From contig JACSYO010000469.1 of NCBI GenBank assembly GCA_016806645.1, forward strand, positions 2,976,001 to 3,040,000: a stretch of 64,000 nt of DNA. Reading direction: 5' to 3'. Position numbers and translations under genes: made by a program. Below, piece by piece: positions 36,101 to 49,772 of this stretch (positions are counted from its first letter, which is position 1; every line of letters starts with the position of its first letter). The notes beneath the pieces were generated by a model, which saw only the letters and a list, made by a program, of their open reading frames with translations, ran no database searches and was not told the DNA's origin. The DNA is from Ophiodon elongatus. Lineage: Eukaryota; Chordata; Actinopteri; Perciformes; Hexagrammidae.

Positions 36101-37811
36101 TCGTATTTCTGAGAATTAATAGAAAATGAATCACACGCTACCTTGTCTCTCTCGGATACAGCCCAGGTATCCTTCACTGATTTCACAGTCTGATCTATGA
36201 TGGAGACAATGACCAAGGAGAAAATTAGGTTTTGTAGAGGTAAATGTATTCAACAATTAAAAGTTATATTTATGTTGTTCTCAGGTAGAATACCTCTTGA
36301 AATGTAGAACACATTTCAAACAAAAGCAAAGATTATAAATTGAGTCAAAATAATGTGTGTACTTCAGCAATAACATGTCAGAAAACTAAGGCACAATTTA
36401 AAACTGTGTTCTCCCCCATTTCAAATAAAACCACAAATAAAATGTAAAAAAAGAAAATCATACTATTTTAACTAAAGAAAATATAAATCTTTAACTATTC
36501 CCATATTGTTGAATAAAACAAGAGGTGATATTACTGGGTCCTGTTCTGATCATTTGCATTGATTTGTTTTTACTGCTGGCTATCAGCTGTAAGTCATAGT
36601 CTTTCACGTATTCAATTACTAAATAAGAGCTTGTTATATCCGAACAAGCAAAACTAACCGGCACATTGGGTGTGAATGTGATATAAATCACAAACGTATT
36701 TAAATAAAGCTTAACCCTCATGGGTCAGGAGTGATATCATCATACAACACACACATAGGCGACTGTGACTTAGCATTAGAGCGGGTTGCCCTCCGGCGGC
36801 TCGATCCCCGGCTCCACTAGTCCATGTCGATGTGTCCTTGGGCAAGACACTGAGCCCCAAATTGCTCCCGCAGGCTGAGACACCAGTGGGTGTGAATGTT
36901 AGCTAGTCCTAATGGGCAGGTGGCACCTTGCATGGTGTCATCAGTGTATGAATGGGTGTGAAAGGATGAATGATGACAAGTAGTGTTAAAGCGCTTTGAG
37001 TGGTCGGAAGACTAGAAAAGCGCTAAACAAGTACAAGTACATTTACCATTTACAAACCCTACCCATCACTTTCAGAGGTGAAACCATACAGTTGTAACAT
37101 ATGTACTCCAACCCGGCTGGCTGAGCCTAAATACCGGTTACAGACAGGCTGTGGACTTTGATTGCGTCATGTTTGAGTCTTGTATAGTTATTTTTCTCAT
37201 TACCACATAGAAATCATTCAGCTCATGTAGGTGGACACTCTTGGACATATCGCTCGTACTTCATTCAGCTTGAATTGTTTTACCTTCAGGTAAACCTTTT
37301 AGAATCCCAAAATGGAAATTCAACTGCGATTAAAAACTTTTTTCTTGCACAAGTAGTAAGGCTTTGACACAATATATTAGATAGTAACAGAATGTTAACC
37401 CAGAGTGAGATCAAGTACAGTCTAACCTTCATCTCCAGAGTCATCCTCCTCACAGACGTCTCTGTAGTTCAGGTTGAGCTGAATGCTTGAGTCTCCCACC
37501 TGCTCCTCTCCTCCAAGGAGCATCCACTCCTCGATAGGCTGGACACTGTCCTCCTCCACCTCTTCCTCCTCCTTTAAGTCTGAACTGGAAGTAGGACTCG
37601 GGCGTCCAGAGGTGATGTTGAATGCCAGGAGGAGGGGAGGAGAGCTTCCCCTGCTGAGCCGTGCAGCCCGTTTGCAGCTGCTGGGAAGTTTCTGGTGACA
37701 AAACTGGATCACTTCTTCTCCTTCGGAACTATTTAAGTCCTCAACAAAGAAGACGTGGCTCTTGCTACCTCGCTCACCATCACCATCTTCATTTCCCACG
37801 TTATAATCCAT
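32823..37811 (-). CDS. zcchc7: Zinc-knuckle RNA-binding protein of the TRAMP-like complex (ZCCHC7/AIR1-type)
   Basis: Eight coding exons, high to low: 37811-37427, 36194-36142, 35805-35695, 35209-35036, 34821-34786, 34478-34374, 34118-34001, 33352-32823. They give 503 codons plus stop with all phases agreeing. Five CX2CX4HX4C knuckles are visible: CNICKKTGHLAKNC, CVLCGIPGHIQRDC, CPCCGMPPHRLGPC, CQRCGMSGHLADAC (across exons 4 and 5) and CCNCSKRGHYGYEC (across exons 6 and 7). The stretch DACPDTWRQYHVT closely matches human ZCCHC7. ZCCHC7 is known as the human counterpart of yeast Air proteins: with PAPD5 and MTR4 it feeds nucleolar and nuclear RNAs to the exosome. The N-terminus is acidic (residues 1-128). 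The tail is Lys-rich with a K-D-G/K-G-G repeat. It is divergent from the Pax gene to its right; the two ATGs are about 1.47 kb apart. Confidence 0.95.
32967..33075 (-). repeat. 9-bp tandem array coding (Lys-Asp/Gly-Gly)n in zcchc7
   Basis: On the plus strand the unit is TTTGCCATC or TTTGCCACC, repeated about twelve times. On the coding strand it reads K-D-G or K-G-G. A Lys homopolymer from (TTC)n follows at about 33081-33109. The array sits in the basic C-terminal tail, where human ZCCHC7 is also Lys-rich but not in this periodic form. Confidence 0.88.
36758..37053 (+). mobile_element. tRNA-derived SINE in zcchc7 intron 1 (antisense to the gene)
   Basis: The head resembles a tRNA promoter: an A-box-like TGACTTAGCATTAGAGC, then a B-box-like GGCTCGATCCC. 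The body carries the CCTTGGGCAAGACACTGAG core found in many teleost SINEs, and the tail ends AGCGCTAAACAAGTACAAGT then CATTTACCATTTA. About 296 bp, nearly full length. Exact family name not assigned. Confidence 0.8.
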
Positions 37812-39284
37812 AGTACCACCTCGAAACAGCAGCTGAACAGCACCACCCAGCGGCGGCTCGCTGCACTGCGATCAACCAGCTGTGGCTAATGGCTCATTCA
37901 ACTTAACGTTACTTTTAAGTTGTTCGCATCAGGCAATAAAATCGTCTGGTTGTGTCTTTTTTTTCTTTGAACATGTAATTATGAGGTGTATGTGTAGACA
38001 ATTAAAATATAGTGGCACGTGGGTTAACATCAGGCCAACCGGCGGTGCTATGCTAACGTAGCTAATATAGCTAAAGAAGCTAACACAACCAAGTTAAATT
38101 AAGTCTAAAATGACGCTTTACGAGTGCTTACCGTTTTTTGTGAGTTATAAATCTGTTGCGACTACACACAATACATGATACCGATATTGCCTCCATACAT
38201 CTGAAAGCGCTGTTACTTCCACTCTTGTTTATATGTTTAAAGCGTCGGCTTGAAGAACTTTACCGGCGTTTCCGGGAAGTTAAAAATGTTGGACAACCAA
38301 AACTGCCCCCAGTGTTTGAAAACACGGAGTTGGACAACAAGTTCACTCTCGAAAACCCTGGAGTTGATTTAGTAAATAATTTGATTGATTTTGTCACCAT
38401 CTGCAGTTTCATTCTGTAGTTTAGTACATATAACGCAACCTTTATTTGTTAAGGCTGTGTTTTGTTGTTGCTCCGTAGCAACGACTTCCAATCAGGCTGC
38501 AAATAAATTAGTAGGCTAACCTACCTGTCAGATACATTTATAATATGGATATAAAGATATATACAGTCTATGGAATGTGATTGAGTAAAAGGTAAGCTAC
38601 AGTGTTTAATTCTGAAATGTATCCTAGAGGAATATAAATAAATGGTACTCAATCAAAGAAGGTATAGCTCAAAAGATTGACCCCTGAATGTTTTTGGTGT
38701 AAAATAAGTTCAGACCACAATTATATTATTTTTCACAGCTACCATTGATATTTAGCTTTAGTTGAATATTACATTATATAATTTAACTTTGGTGTTGTAT
38801 TTTATAATTAAAAAACTATTTGTAAGGGCTTATTCCAGCATGTTTAGCCCAAGGTTTAGTACATGTCCCCGTGTATAGATAAGGTAACTGAATAGACCAT
38901 CGTGTTAGAAGAATGTTGGCTGTTGAAAAAAATCAAAATGAGGGTATAATTGTTTAGACTCGTGGGGTGCGTATGACTTCTGTATTTCTAAAACCCTGGC
39001 TACAGCTCTGAACAGCGCCTTGACTGCAAACAAAGATAATGCAGCGCGTGCACGCGTGCATGTGCGCCCAATCAAAGGCTCGTGCAGCTGTCCGCCGCTC
39101 AGGTGCTGAGGGCACACTGCTGTCACTCCGCACCGCAAACAAAAATATAGGGACAAAATCTGAATAGTGCTCTCTTAAAACCTATTTTTCCTGTTTGAAT
39201 GAGTAAATGTTTCGTCCTCGAAACCAGATAGAATAAACTTTATACCAAACAACGAGAAGTTAAGTAGGATTAAAAGACTTGGTC
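37812..39284. promoter_or_regulatory. Bidirectional intergenic region between zcchc7 (-) and the Pax-like gene (+)
   Basis: About 1.47 kb separates the two start codons. The zcchc7 side has a cluster of GCTAAC/GCTAA motifs at 38047-38090. The Pax side has a CpG-bearing stretch at 39030-39160. No convincing coding exon was found; the 87-residue open frame at 38156-38419 has no recognisable motif. Confidence 0.5.
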
Positions 39285-41707
39285 ATGGACGCGCGCTTTG
39301 GACAGGTGCCGCTCACCGTTACGCACAGTAAGTAACGCTGTTTACATTAAAGTTATGAGGTGCCGCCTCAGCCTACGTTACGCAGTCCTGTTGATCCGCT
39401 CCGGTCCTCAGGGTACGGCGGGGTGAACCAGCTCGGCGGTGTCTTCATTAACGGGCGCCCGTTACCGGACGTGATGAGACAGCGCATCGTGGAGCTCGCG
39501 CAGCGGGGTGTGCGTCCCTGTGAGATCTCCCGACACCTGCGCGTCAGTCACGGCTGTGTCAGCAAGCTCCTGGCCAGGTAAAATTACCCGTTTCAGGTTT
39601 ATTTAGCCTATTTATTGATATGTTGTTCATTGACAGTTGATGGAGCAGATTTTAACAATAGCATTGCCAGTAATAATTATAATAATCTTTGTAAAACTTT
39701 TCAAAACTAAGTTACAAATGTCACAGTGTGCACCACCACATTTTTAAAAGTTAATACGTAATTTGGAAATGTATATAAATATCTAAAAACTGCCCACTTT
39801 CATGTCTAATTGCATAATATTTGGAGCCTTATGTTGGACCATCCAAAACAATGGTCATCCATGAATGCACTATTCAGAAATTAATTTATTTTTGATAGAA
39901 ATTATTCTTAAGACCATCTGGTTTTCCTGTTCTTTGAATCTACAGTGGTACTCTGTGCTGTTTCTCACTTTATTCCATATTATACACATGAATCACATCA
40001 GCATAGTGATCAAACTTTCTCCTCAGGTAATATGTTAACCCTGCTGACATAATGTGAATTCAGGTACAATGACACAGGAAGCATCAGACCGGGGGTGATT
40101 GGAGGCTCGAAACCCAAAGTGGCCACTCCCAGTGTTGTGCAGATGATCCTGCATCTGAAACACACTAATCCCACCATGTTCGCCTGGGAGATCCGAGACA
40201 GGCTGCTGCTAGAGCGAGTGTGCAACCATGATGGCGTTCCCAGCATCAGCTCCATCAACAGGTACAGATGAGCTCACGCATGTGTGTGTTTGTGTGCTCG
40301 ACAACACAGATCTTTAAAATGAGCTGCGATCCCTCTGTCTTTACAGGATCATCAGAAACAAAGTACAGTCGGAGTCTTGTGAAGTTGGTACGTTTTTCTG
40401 TCCCTTCAACTATCTCTTGACCCGTCTGTGTGTTTCTAATGTTTCCTGACACTGACCTCTGACCCTGCAGTATCATCGGCATCATCTGTTGCCATGGGAA
40501 CAGCCTATTCCTCTGAGTCCACCTATTCCATCAGTGGAATTCTGGGAATCAGGAAATGCAGCAAACACAAGGAAGGTAAAATATTATTCTCATTATTATT
40601 ATTATTATTATCAATGTATGTGTATATTTGTTATTGTTTTGGTAGTTGGAATGATACAAGATGGATAATGGACAAAGTCTAACTGCAACTTTACCACTTC
40701 TACTTGTTTCAAAATTGGAAACCTGACAAATAAACATCTAAATGTTTTTGTTTTGTTTGTTTGTCTTCCAGAGATTTAACACTTTGTTTTAATCTGTTTT
40801 CCGAGCTATATTTCCCATTGTCCACAATTTGGTCAGCCTGCATTTTTCCTGCTGGCAGCAGCTCCCCATTTTTGTCATCAAGTGTTCTTCAACACTGAAA
40901 TAAATCATGCAAGACCATCTCCGAAACAAGATGTTTCAAATCGCAAAAAAAAAAATCCTCCCCTGCGACTTTTATTCCTGTGTTTAAAAAGCTAAATGTT
41001 CGTCTCCACACTAGATTAAATATGTTGTGTAGATGGATGTATTTGCAGCGCAGACCCAACAGACCACACAGCAGACCGATGAGTAAAGCCGGTGGTCCTG
41101 TGTTAACATCACTCTGGCTGAGACAACCTCCGCAGCAGGAGATCCACCTCATTGCCCCAGGCTTCTGTCGTCTCAGCCAGCGGGCTCTCTGCTTCTCCCT
41201 TCCTCCCCCTTCCTCCCTCTTCCTCCCCCTCACCTCAGCCTCTCATTACAGGCCCGCTTACACCTCCACTCCTCCATCACTGCAGCCATTAGAATAGGAG
41301 ATTGCATGGATGAATATGCATCCTTACAGCTATAGGAACACACGTGTGCATGTATTTTGTCAATCTACTAATTAGAACAAGTCACGATTGCAGTAGAGGG
41401 ATGGAGGCAGGGAGAGAAATAAAAGTGATCCTGGGCAGAAGCTGTTTTGTTTTCCAGGAGGGGACGTCTCCTGCTGCGTCTACCACGACCAGCCATGTTC
41501 CTGTAATGAAGCCTGGGGATGGTCCAACCCCTGCCTGACCTCTATTTCCAGCCTGACCTTTTACCCTGGTCTGCCAGCTAATCATAATCCAGACCTCTTA
41601 GGTCAGTCTGCATCAAAACGTGATCCCTTATGTCTGATATGAGTTGAACCTTAATGTGTTTCTCTCATCTGTTCTCTTCTTTAGGGCGTCCGTGTTATTA
41701 CAGCTGA
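39285..41707 (+). CDS. Divergent short Pax2/5/8-family protein, pax5-like (paired box and octapeptide, no homeodomain remnant seen)
   Basis: Seven exons: 39285-39327, 39412-39577, 40064-40261, 40347-40387, 40471-40575, 41458-41601, 41685-41707; 239 codons plus stop, all GT-AG and in phase. Residues 15-141 form a paired domain beginning YGGVNQLGGVFINGRPLPD, with VSHGCVSK, GVIGGSKPKVATP, NPTMFAWEIRDRLL and SSINRIIRNKV. The paired-box intron positions match human PAX5. Residues 168-175 are YSISGILG, the Pax2/5/8 octapeptide, followed by a basic KHKEG like the KRKRDEG of PAX5. Exon 6 has CNEAWGWSNP and NPDLLG, and exon 7 has CYYS then stop, recalling the PAX5 end (SYNDSWRFPNP, LLGSPYYYS). The exons for the partial homeodomain and most of the transactivation region were not found. 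It is head to head with zcchc7, as PAX5 is in human. It may be a decayed genome-duplication copy, and function is uncertain. Confidence 0.8.
40772..40779 (+). other. Alternative terminal exon of the Pax-like gene (short isoform)
   Basis: A strong acceptor (TTTGTTTGTCTTCCAG) ends at 40771. Joined in phase to exon 5 it adds Glu-Ile and a TAA, giving a 186-residue protein that ends after the octapeptide and basic patch. An AATAAA at 40899-40904 could end this transcript. Confidence 0.4.
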
Positions 41708-41791
41708 ACGGGGCTGCAAAAGACCTCCTGATTATTAAAACATGTCTGACATCAATTTAGAAACACAAATCACAATTACAAAACATGTTGA

Positions 41792-41797
41792 AATAAA
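41792..41797 (+). promoter_or_regulatory. Poly(A) signal of the Pax-like gene (long isoform)
   Basis: AATAAA lies 85 nt after the exon 7 stop, with a T/GT-rich stretch about 25-40 nt downstream. Its position supports exon 7 as a real terminal exon. Confidence 0.55.
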
Positions 41798-41799
41798 AC

Positions 41800-43996
41800 T
41801 GAGATGATATCCTTCAGCTGCCGTGTTTTATTTACATCATTTGGAGTCAAAGAATGTACGCATGCTGTTGTTTCAGACTTAACAGAGCTTCATCAGTCCA
41901 ACATATTATCCCCCATCCCTGCCACCCATGTGGCCATTTTCTCCTCAGCCAGTGGTTGAGGGGGAGCATCATTAGGGGCCCCGTGATGAAGGACAATGAC
42001 TGTTTTCTCTGCTTAGTGTGTGTCTCCCTGGCCTCCCCTCCAGCATGAGGGATTAAAGGAGATGGGAGATGCCAGAGGGACCCGTGGGGTCAAAGACCAC
42101 CGCTGAGAAATAAATCTGTGGCCAGCAATGGGCATCAGTCTATAGGAGGCATGTAGAGAGGAGACATACAGCGCCAAATGTTTTTACTGTGTACATCTAC
42201 ATATTTGTATGAGGAGGGTTTTGTTATAGATGTTCAAACTTCTGCAGTTTGCCAAAATATGTGTGCATAGGTTTGCAATTTAAAGGTGTCAGCAAAACAT
42301 GATTCCACATTCTTTCACAGTGTGAAAACTTCAGACATCACACAAAAGTCAAGTCAAATCATATTTTACCTCTGAAGCTCCAAATCACTCTTTTTTTCCA
42401 CTCTTTACAGTCCGTACAACACACAACAGCCTAAATTGAACAGAGCCGTCATTACAGCAACAAATCTAGTAGAATCTTTTATCAGCAGGGGGCAGTAGTT
42501 GACAGAGATTTGCTTGGTTATAAGCAACAATATCAGCAAGTTTGTACAGAACTGACACTTTTTAGCTGCAGCTTGTTAAGACAAGATAAGAAACTAATTC
42601 TTACAAACAACAAAACTGAACTGAATGTTTACCCTCCAGCAGTCTCCCAGTAATGAGCTGTTTTTAGGCATTACTTGTGCAGCCAATTCTCCAGCGAGCA
42701 TTATGAGGCAAGCCGCAGTTGCTAGGAGAACGGTGACACACGTGCACAGGCAACCCAGAGGGGGTTATTTTTGGTCTAGACAACAAAACCAAGAGGGACC
42801 TGACCAAAGACCTCAGGCTGTGATATAACATGAGCCAGGCCTGGTAATGTCCTGCCTAAATTACTCTGTGTATATGCATTGACAGTCAAAAGCAGTTCAC
42901 GTTTTTTTTTTAATTAGCCAGTGTATATTTTTTTACTCGGTGTCGTGGAAATGACCTTTAAGCACTTAAACACAAATGGGCCTAAAGTAAAACAATCATA
43001 TTGCGATAGGGGAGGCCACAAACCACACTAAGGAGTGTCTCAACATGAAGTTGTGTTCAATAAATTGCTATAGCACTCTGAGGACAAATAAATCACATGA
43101 TTAACTTCAGGGACACTTATATAAGAAGACTCAACAGGTCATAACTGCTTTTCTCCTCTACATCTGTAACCATACAGAATGTGCAACAAGCAGGACTGTG
43201 TATGTCCTATACTGTAGCTTGTGATACTTAAATACAGCGCATGCATTAGTCTAAAATATGGATGATACTAACACACTCTCCCTGACCCTGCTTTTACATC
43301 CTGTCACAAAGGTTGCCATACAGTCACACACACAGGAGAAATAATAAAAAAAAAAACATAATAACCATAAGCTAATCAAGTTGTGACTTCAAGGATTCTT
43401 CATTAAAAAGTGAATTACAGTCATTCATATATTCATTCATATATATATATATTCATTCATATATATATATATATATATATGAATAAATGATAAACCTAAT
43501 GCTTAAATCCTAGTTTACTTTTACAGCGGCTGCAGAAAATATTTGATATGAACCAAAATAATTCTTGTGTCTAGGTCTTTTCGTGAATATTGATGATGAT
43601 GATAATAATAATAATAATGATAAACAGACTTTTCTAAGTAAAAACTAAAAATATCTCACATATATAAAAAATATAATATAATATAATATATATATATATG
43701 TATATATAAATAGAAGAAGAAACACATTCTTCCTCTTACAAATTGTGTTAAATTTAAAGGCAACAAAACACACCATTTTCCAACTCAATCAGGTTCTTTT
43801 AAGCATTAGGTTTATCATTTATTCATAAATAGATATATATATATATAGATAGATAGATAGATTCAGTGAAATATAGTAAATAATGTTTTTGATTTTTAGA
43901 GAACATTTTCGATAATATAATCAATTTCATCTACATTTATCCATTCATTTAAGTCTAACCCCCTAGCTGGTCCAGTGTGTGTTACAGCTAACCCAC

Positions 43997-44059
<63 letters not shown>

Positions 44060-44244
44060 AAAGTTAATGATATAAACTTAAGCCAATTAAAAAGTCTAAA
44101 ATGTGAATGAATATTGATAAATTCTCATGGAAGAAATCTCCCAGAATGCATTGTCACCACGTCGATATTGAGCTCCCTCACAGCATGTGCTAAATGGAAA
44201 TAATTAATCTGGTTTGCACATTGAGACAGAATTTCAACTCGTAA

Positions 44245-44297
<53 letters not shown>

Positions 44298-44692
44298 ACA
44301 GATATGCTTCATTGCCTCTGAGACTGTGGTGTAAAGCAGTGTTTCTTAGTTACGCTGAGGTTCATAGTCCAAAAGTGAATTTCATTTGGGGATTCTTATT
44401 CCAACTACTTCCTTCTTCATAAATCACTGCAGCGTTTCCTCATTCTCAGAGTCAAAACAGCATTAAGACTGAAGGAGCTTATCAGTGCAGGTTTATAGAC
44501 CAATAATCAGCTGAGATATAAGAGTCACTGTGAATCCAAAACAGATTTGAGAGCGTCACGAAGAATCAACAAGGAACAGCACTTTCTCAGGACTCAACTA
44601 CACTGTTTATTCAACGTTAATGAAAACAGAAGAGCAGTGAGGCAACGCTGAAACAAACCAAGCCAGTCGAAGCACATTGATTTAGTGGGACG
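41800..44692. other. Intergenic region between the Pax-like gene and stap
   Basis: No supported gene. Contains AT-rich hairpin sequence at 43420-43870, (TG)n at about 43999-44056 and 44247-44296, and (AAT/GAT)n near 43590-43620. Confidence 0.6.
43479..43826. repeat. 29-bp perfect inverted repeat around a 290-bp AT-rich centre
   Basis: Left arm 43479-43507 (ATGAATAAATGATAAACCTA then ATGCTTAAA) is the exact reverse complement of 43798-43826. Outside each arm lies an (AT)n run, and the centre contains further ATATA palindromes. Confidence 0.92.
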
Positions 44693-48309
<3,617 letters not shown>

Positions 48310-49772
48310 ATTCAAATGAAATGAAAGTTCTCAAAATCTCTTAAAGCAGGGGTCTCAAACTAGGCAGGTGCAACCAGTACGGTGCAGATCAAACTGGTAT
48401 GCAACGACCACAGCTGCACTGTGATTGAATGATTACAACCCACAAGAGTGGTGAGTGAGGAGTCAGCAGGCAGTCAACGGCATTATGAAACAGGCAATAC
48501 AATGTGTTTTGAGAACGTGCGAGTCACCGCAACCACGAGAGGTCCTTGAGCATGCAGCCATGCCTGGGCACCCAAAATATTATGCAGTTTGCTACTGCAG
48601 CAGAATGCGAGATTAACCGTGGACATCCTCCTGGTGAAGGATAATAATAATAATAATAATAATAATCTGTATTGTTCCGTCTTCTGTTCATCTCTTGGTT
48701 TGGCATGCTAACATTTGCTAATTAGCACTAAACACAAAGTACAGCTGAGGATGATCGGAAGGTCATTAGTTTTGCTTATGTTTAGTAAATAAATAATGGA
48801 TTTGCCGGACAAATCTTCAAGTAAGACTAAACATGGGTGGCCTTCTGAATCTGAACCCCGAGCCGTTAGTTTGAGACCTTCCATTTGAATATACACAATT
48901 TCTACATCACAACAGTAGCCTATAACATAACAGAATATTAAAGTATATTATTATTTTCTTGATGAAAGATTTACAAATCACTGTGACTGTTAAATTATGT
49001 AGTAAAGTAACCTTTGTGTATAAATGATGAGAGATTAAAATGTTAAAATATTATTTAACGTGGGCTAACGATTATTTTCATATTCACTGTTGATGACAAA
49101 CAAAATGTATCAATTAAATGAGGTATGGATGTTTTTTTGTTTCGTAGTTTGGAAGGTTATCATGTTTAATGTTTTTGCTCTATTAAGTAGTTTAAGTATA
49201 AAAATGGAGATCCTGTCAAAATTCCACGAGACAATTACTGATTTTATAGATTGTCCTTCGTTTGATATGAAAGAATGATGCATTGAAAAAATATGATCCA
49301 GGATGATCAATATTCTTTATTTTTCACACAGTAAGCCAACATAAATGTTTCAAATATTATAATCATATCTTTTTATAAGTTATTCCATTAAGATTGTATT
49401 TTTTTGTTTTTTTATAATTATCATGGAACAGGTTATAGGATTAGCAAGTTTAAGGATCATTCGTCACTCAAAGACAGCAAGACTGTGAAAAATATTCAAT
49501 AAAAAAAGAAAAACAAAGACTCCCTCTATTTTGTCTCTTCCTTTCACTGTCGTGAGTTTCAGAGTACCTCTACGTATTTATCCCTCCCACCTCCCACCTC
49601 TTATACTCTGGTCCTTTACAATCTGTTGTAGCAGCCTTCGTGTGAGAAAGACAAATAAAATATCTGTAATAACTTAACATCTCAGGATTTAAAAAAACTA
49701 AAAACAGAATAAATTAAGAAGATTGTTCCCCAATGAAGACACACCTCCATTGTTGTTGTTGTTGTTGTGACA
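48310..49772. other. Convergent 3' region between stap (+) and ankrd13d (-)
   Basis: The two genes converge here. Candidate plus-strand AATAAA for stap at 48788-48793; candidate reverse-strand AATAAA for ankrd13d near 49317-49322. An (AAT)n run lies at about 48642-48665, and a short piece of the CTAACGATTATTTTCAT repeat family at 49064-49098. No further gene seen. Confidence 0.5.

Noticed and set aside
38156..38419. 87-residue plus-strand frame between zcchc7 and the Pax-like gene
   Set aside because: No recognisable motif and no clear splice or promoter context. A chance frame cannot be excluded.
39412..40387. Pax1/9 or Pax4/6 assignment of the paired box
   Set aside because: The octapeptide YSISGILG, the GVIGGSKPKVATP segment and the PAX5-like C-terminus point to the Pax2/5/8 group.
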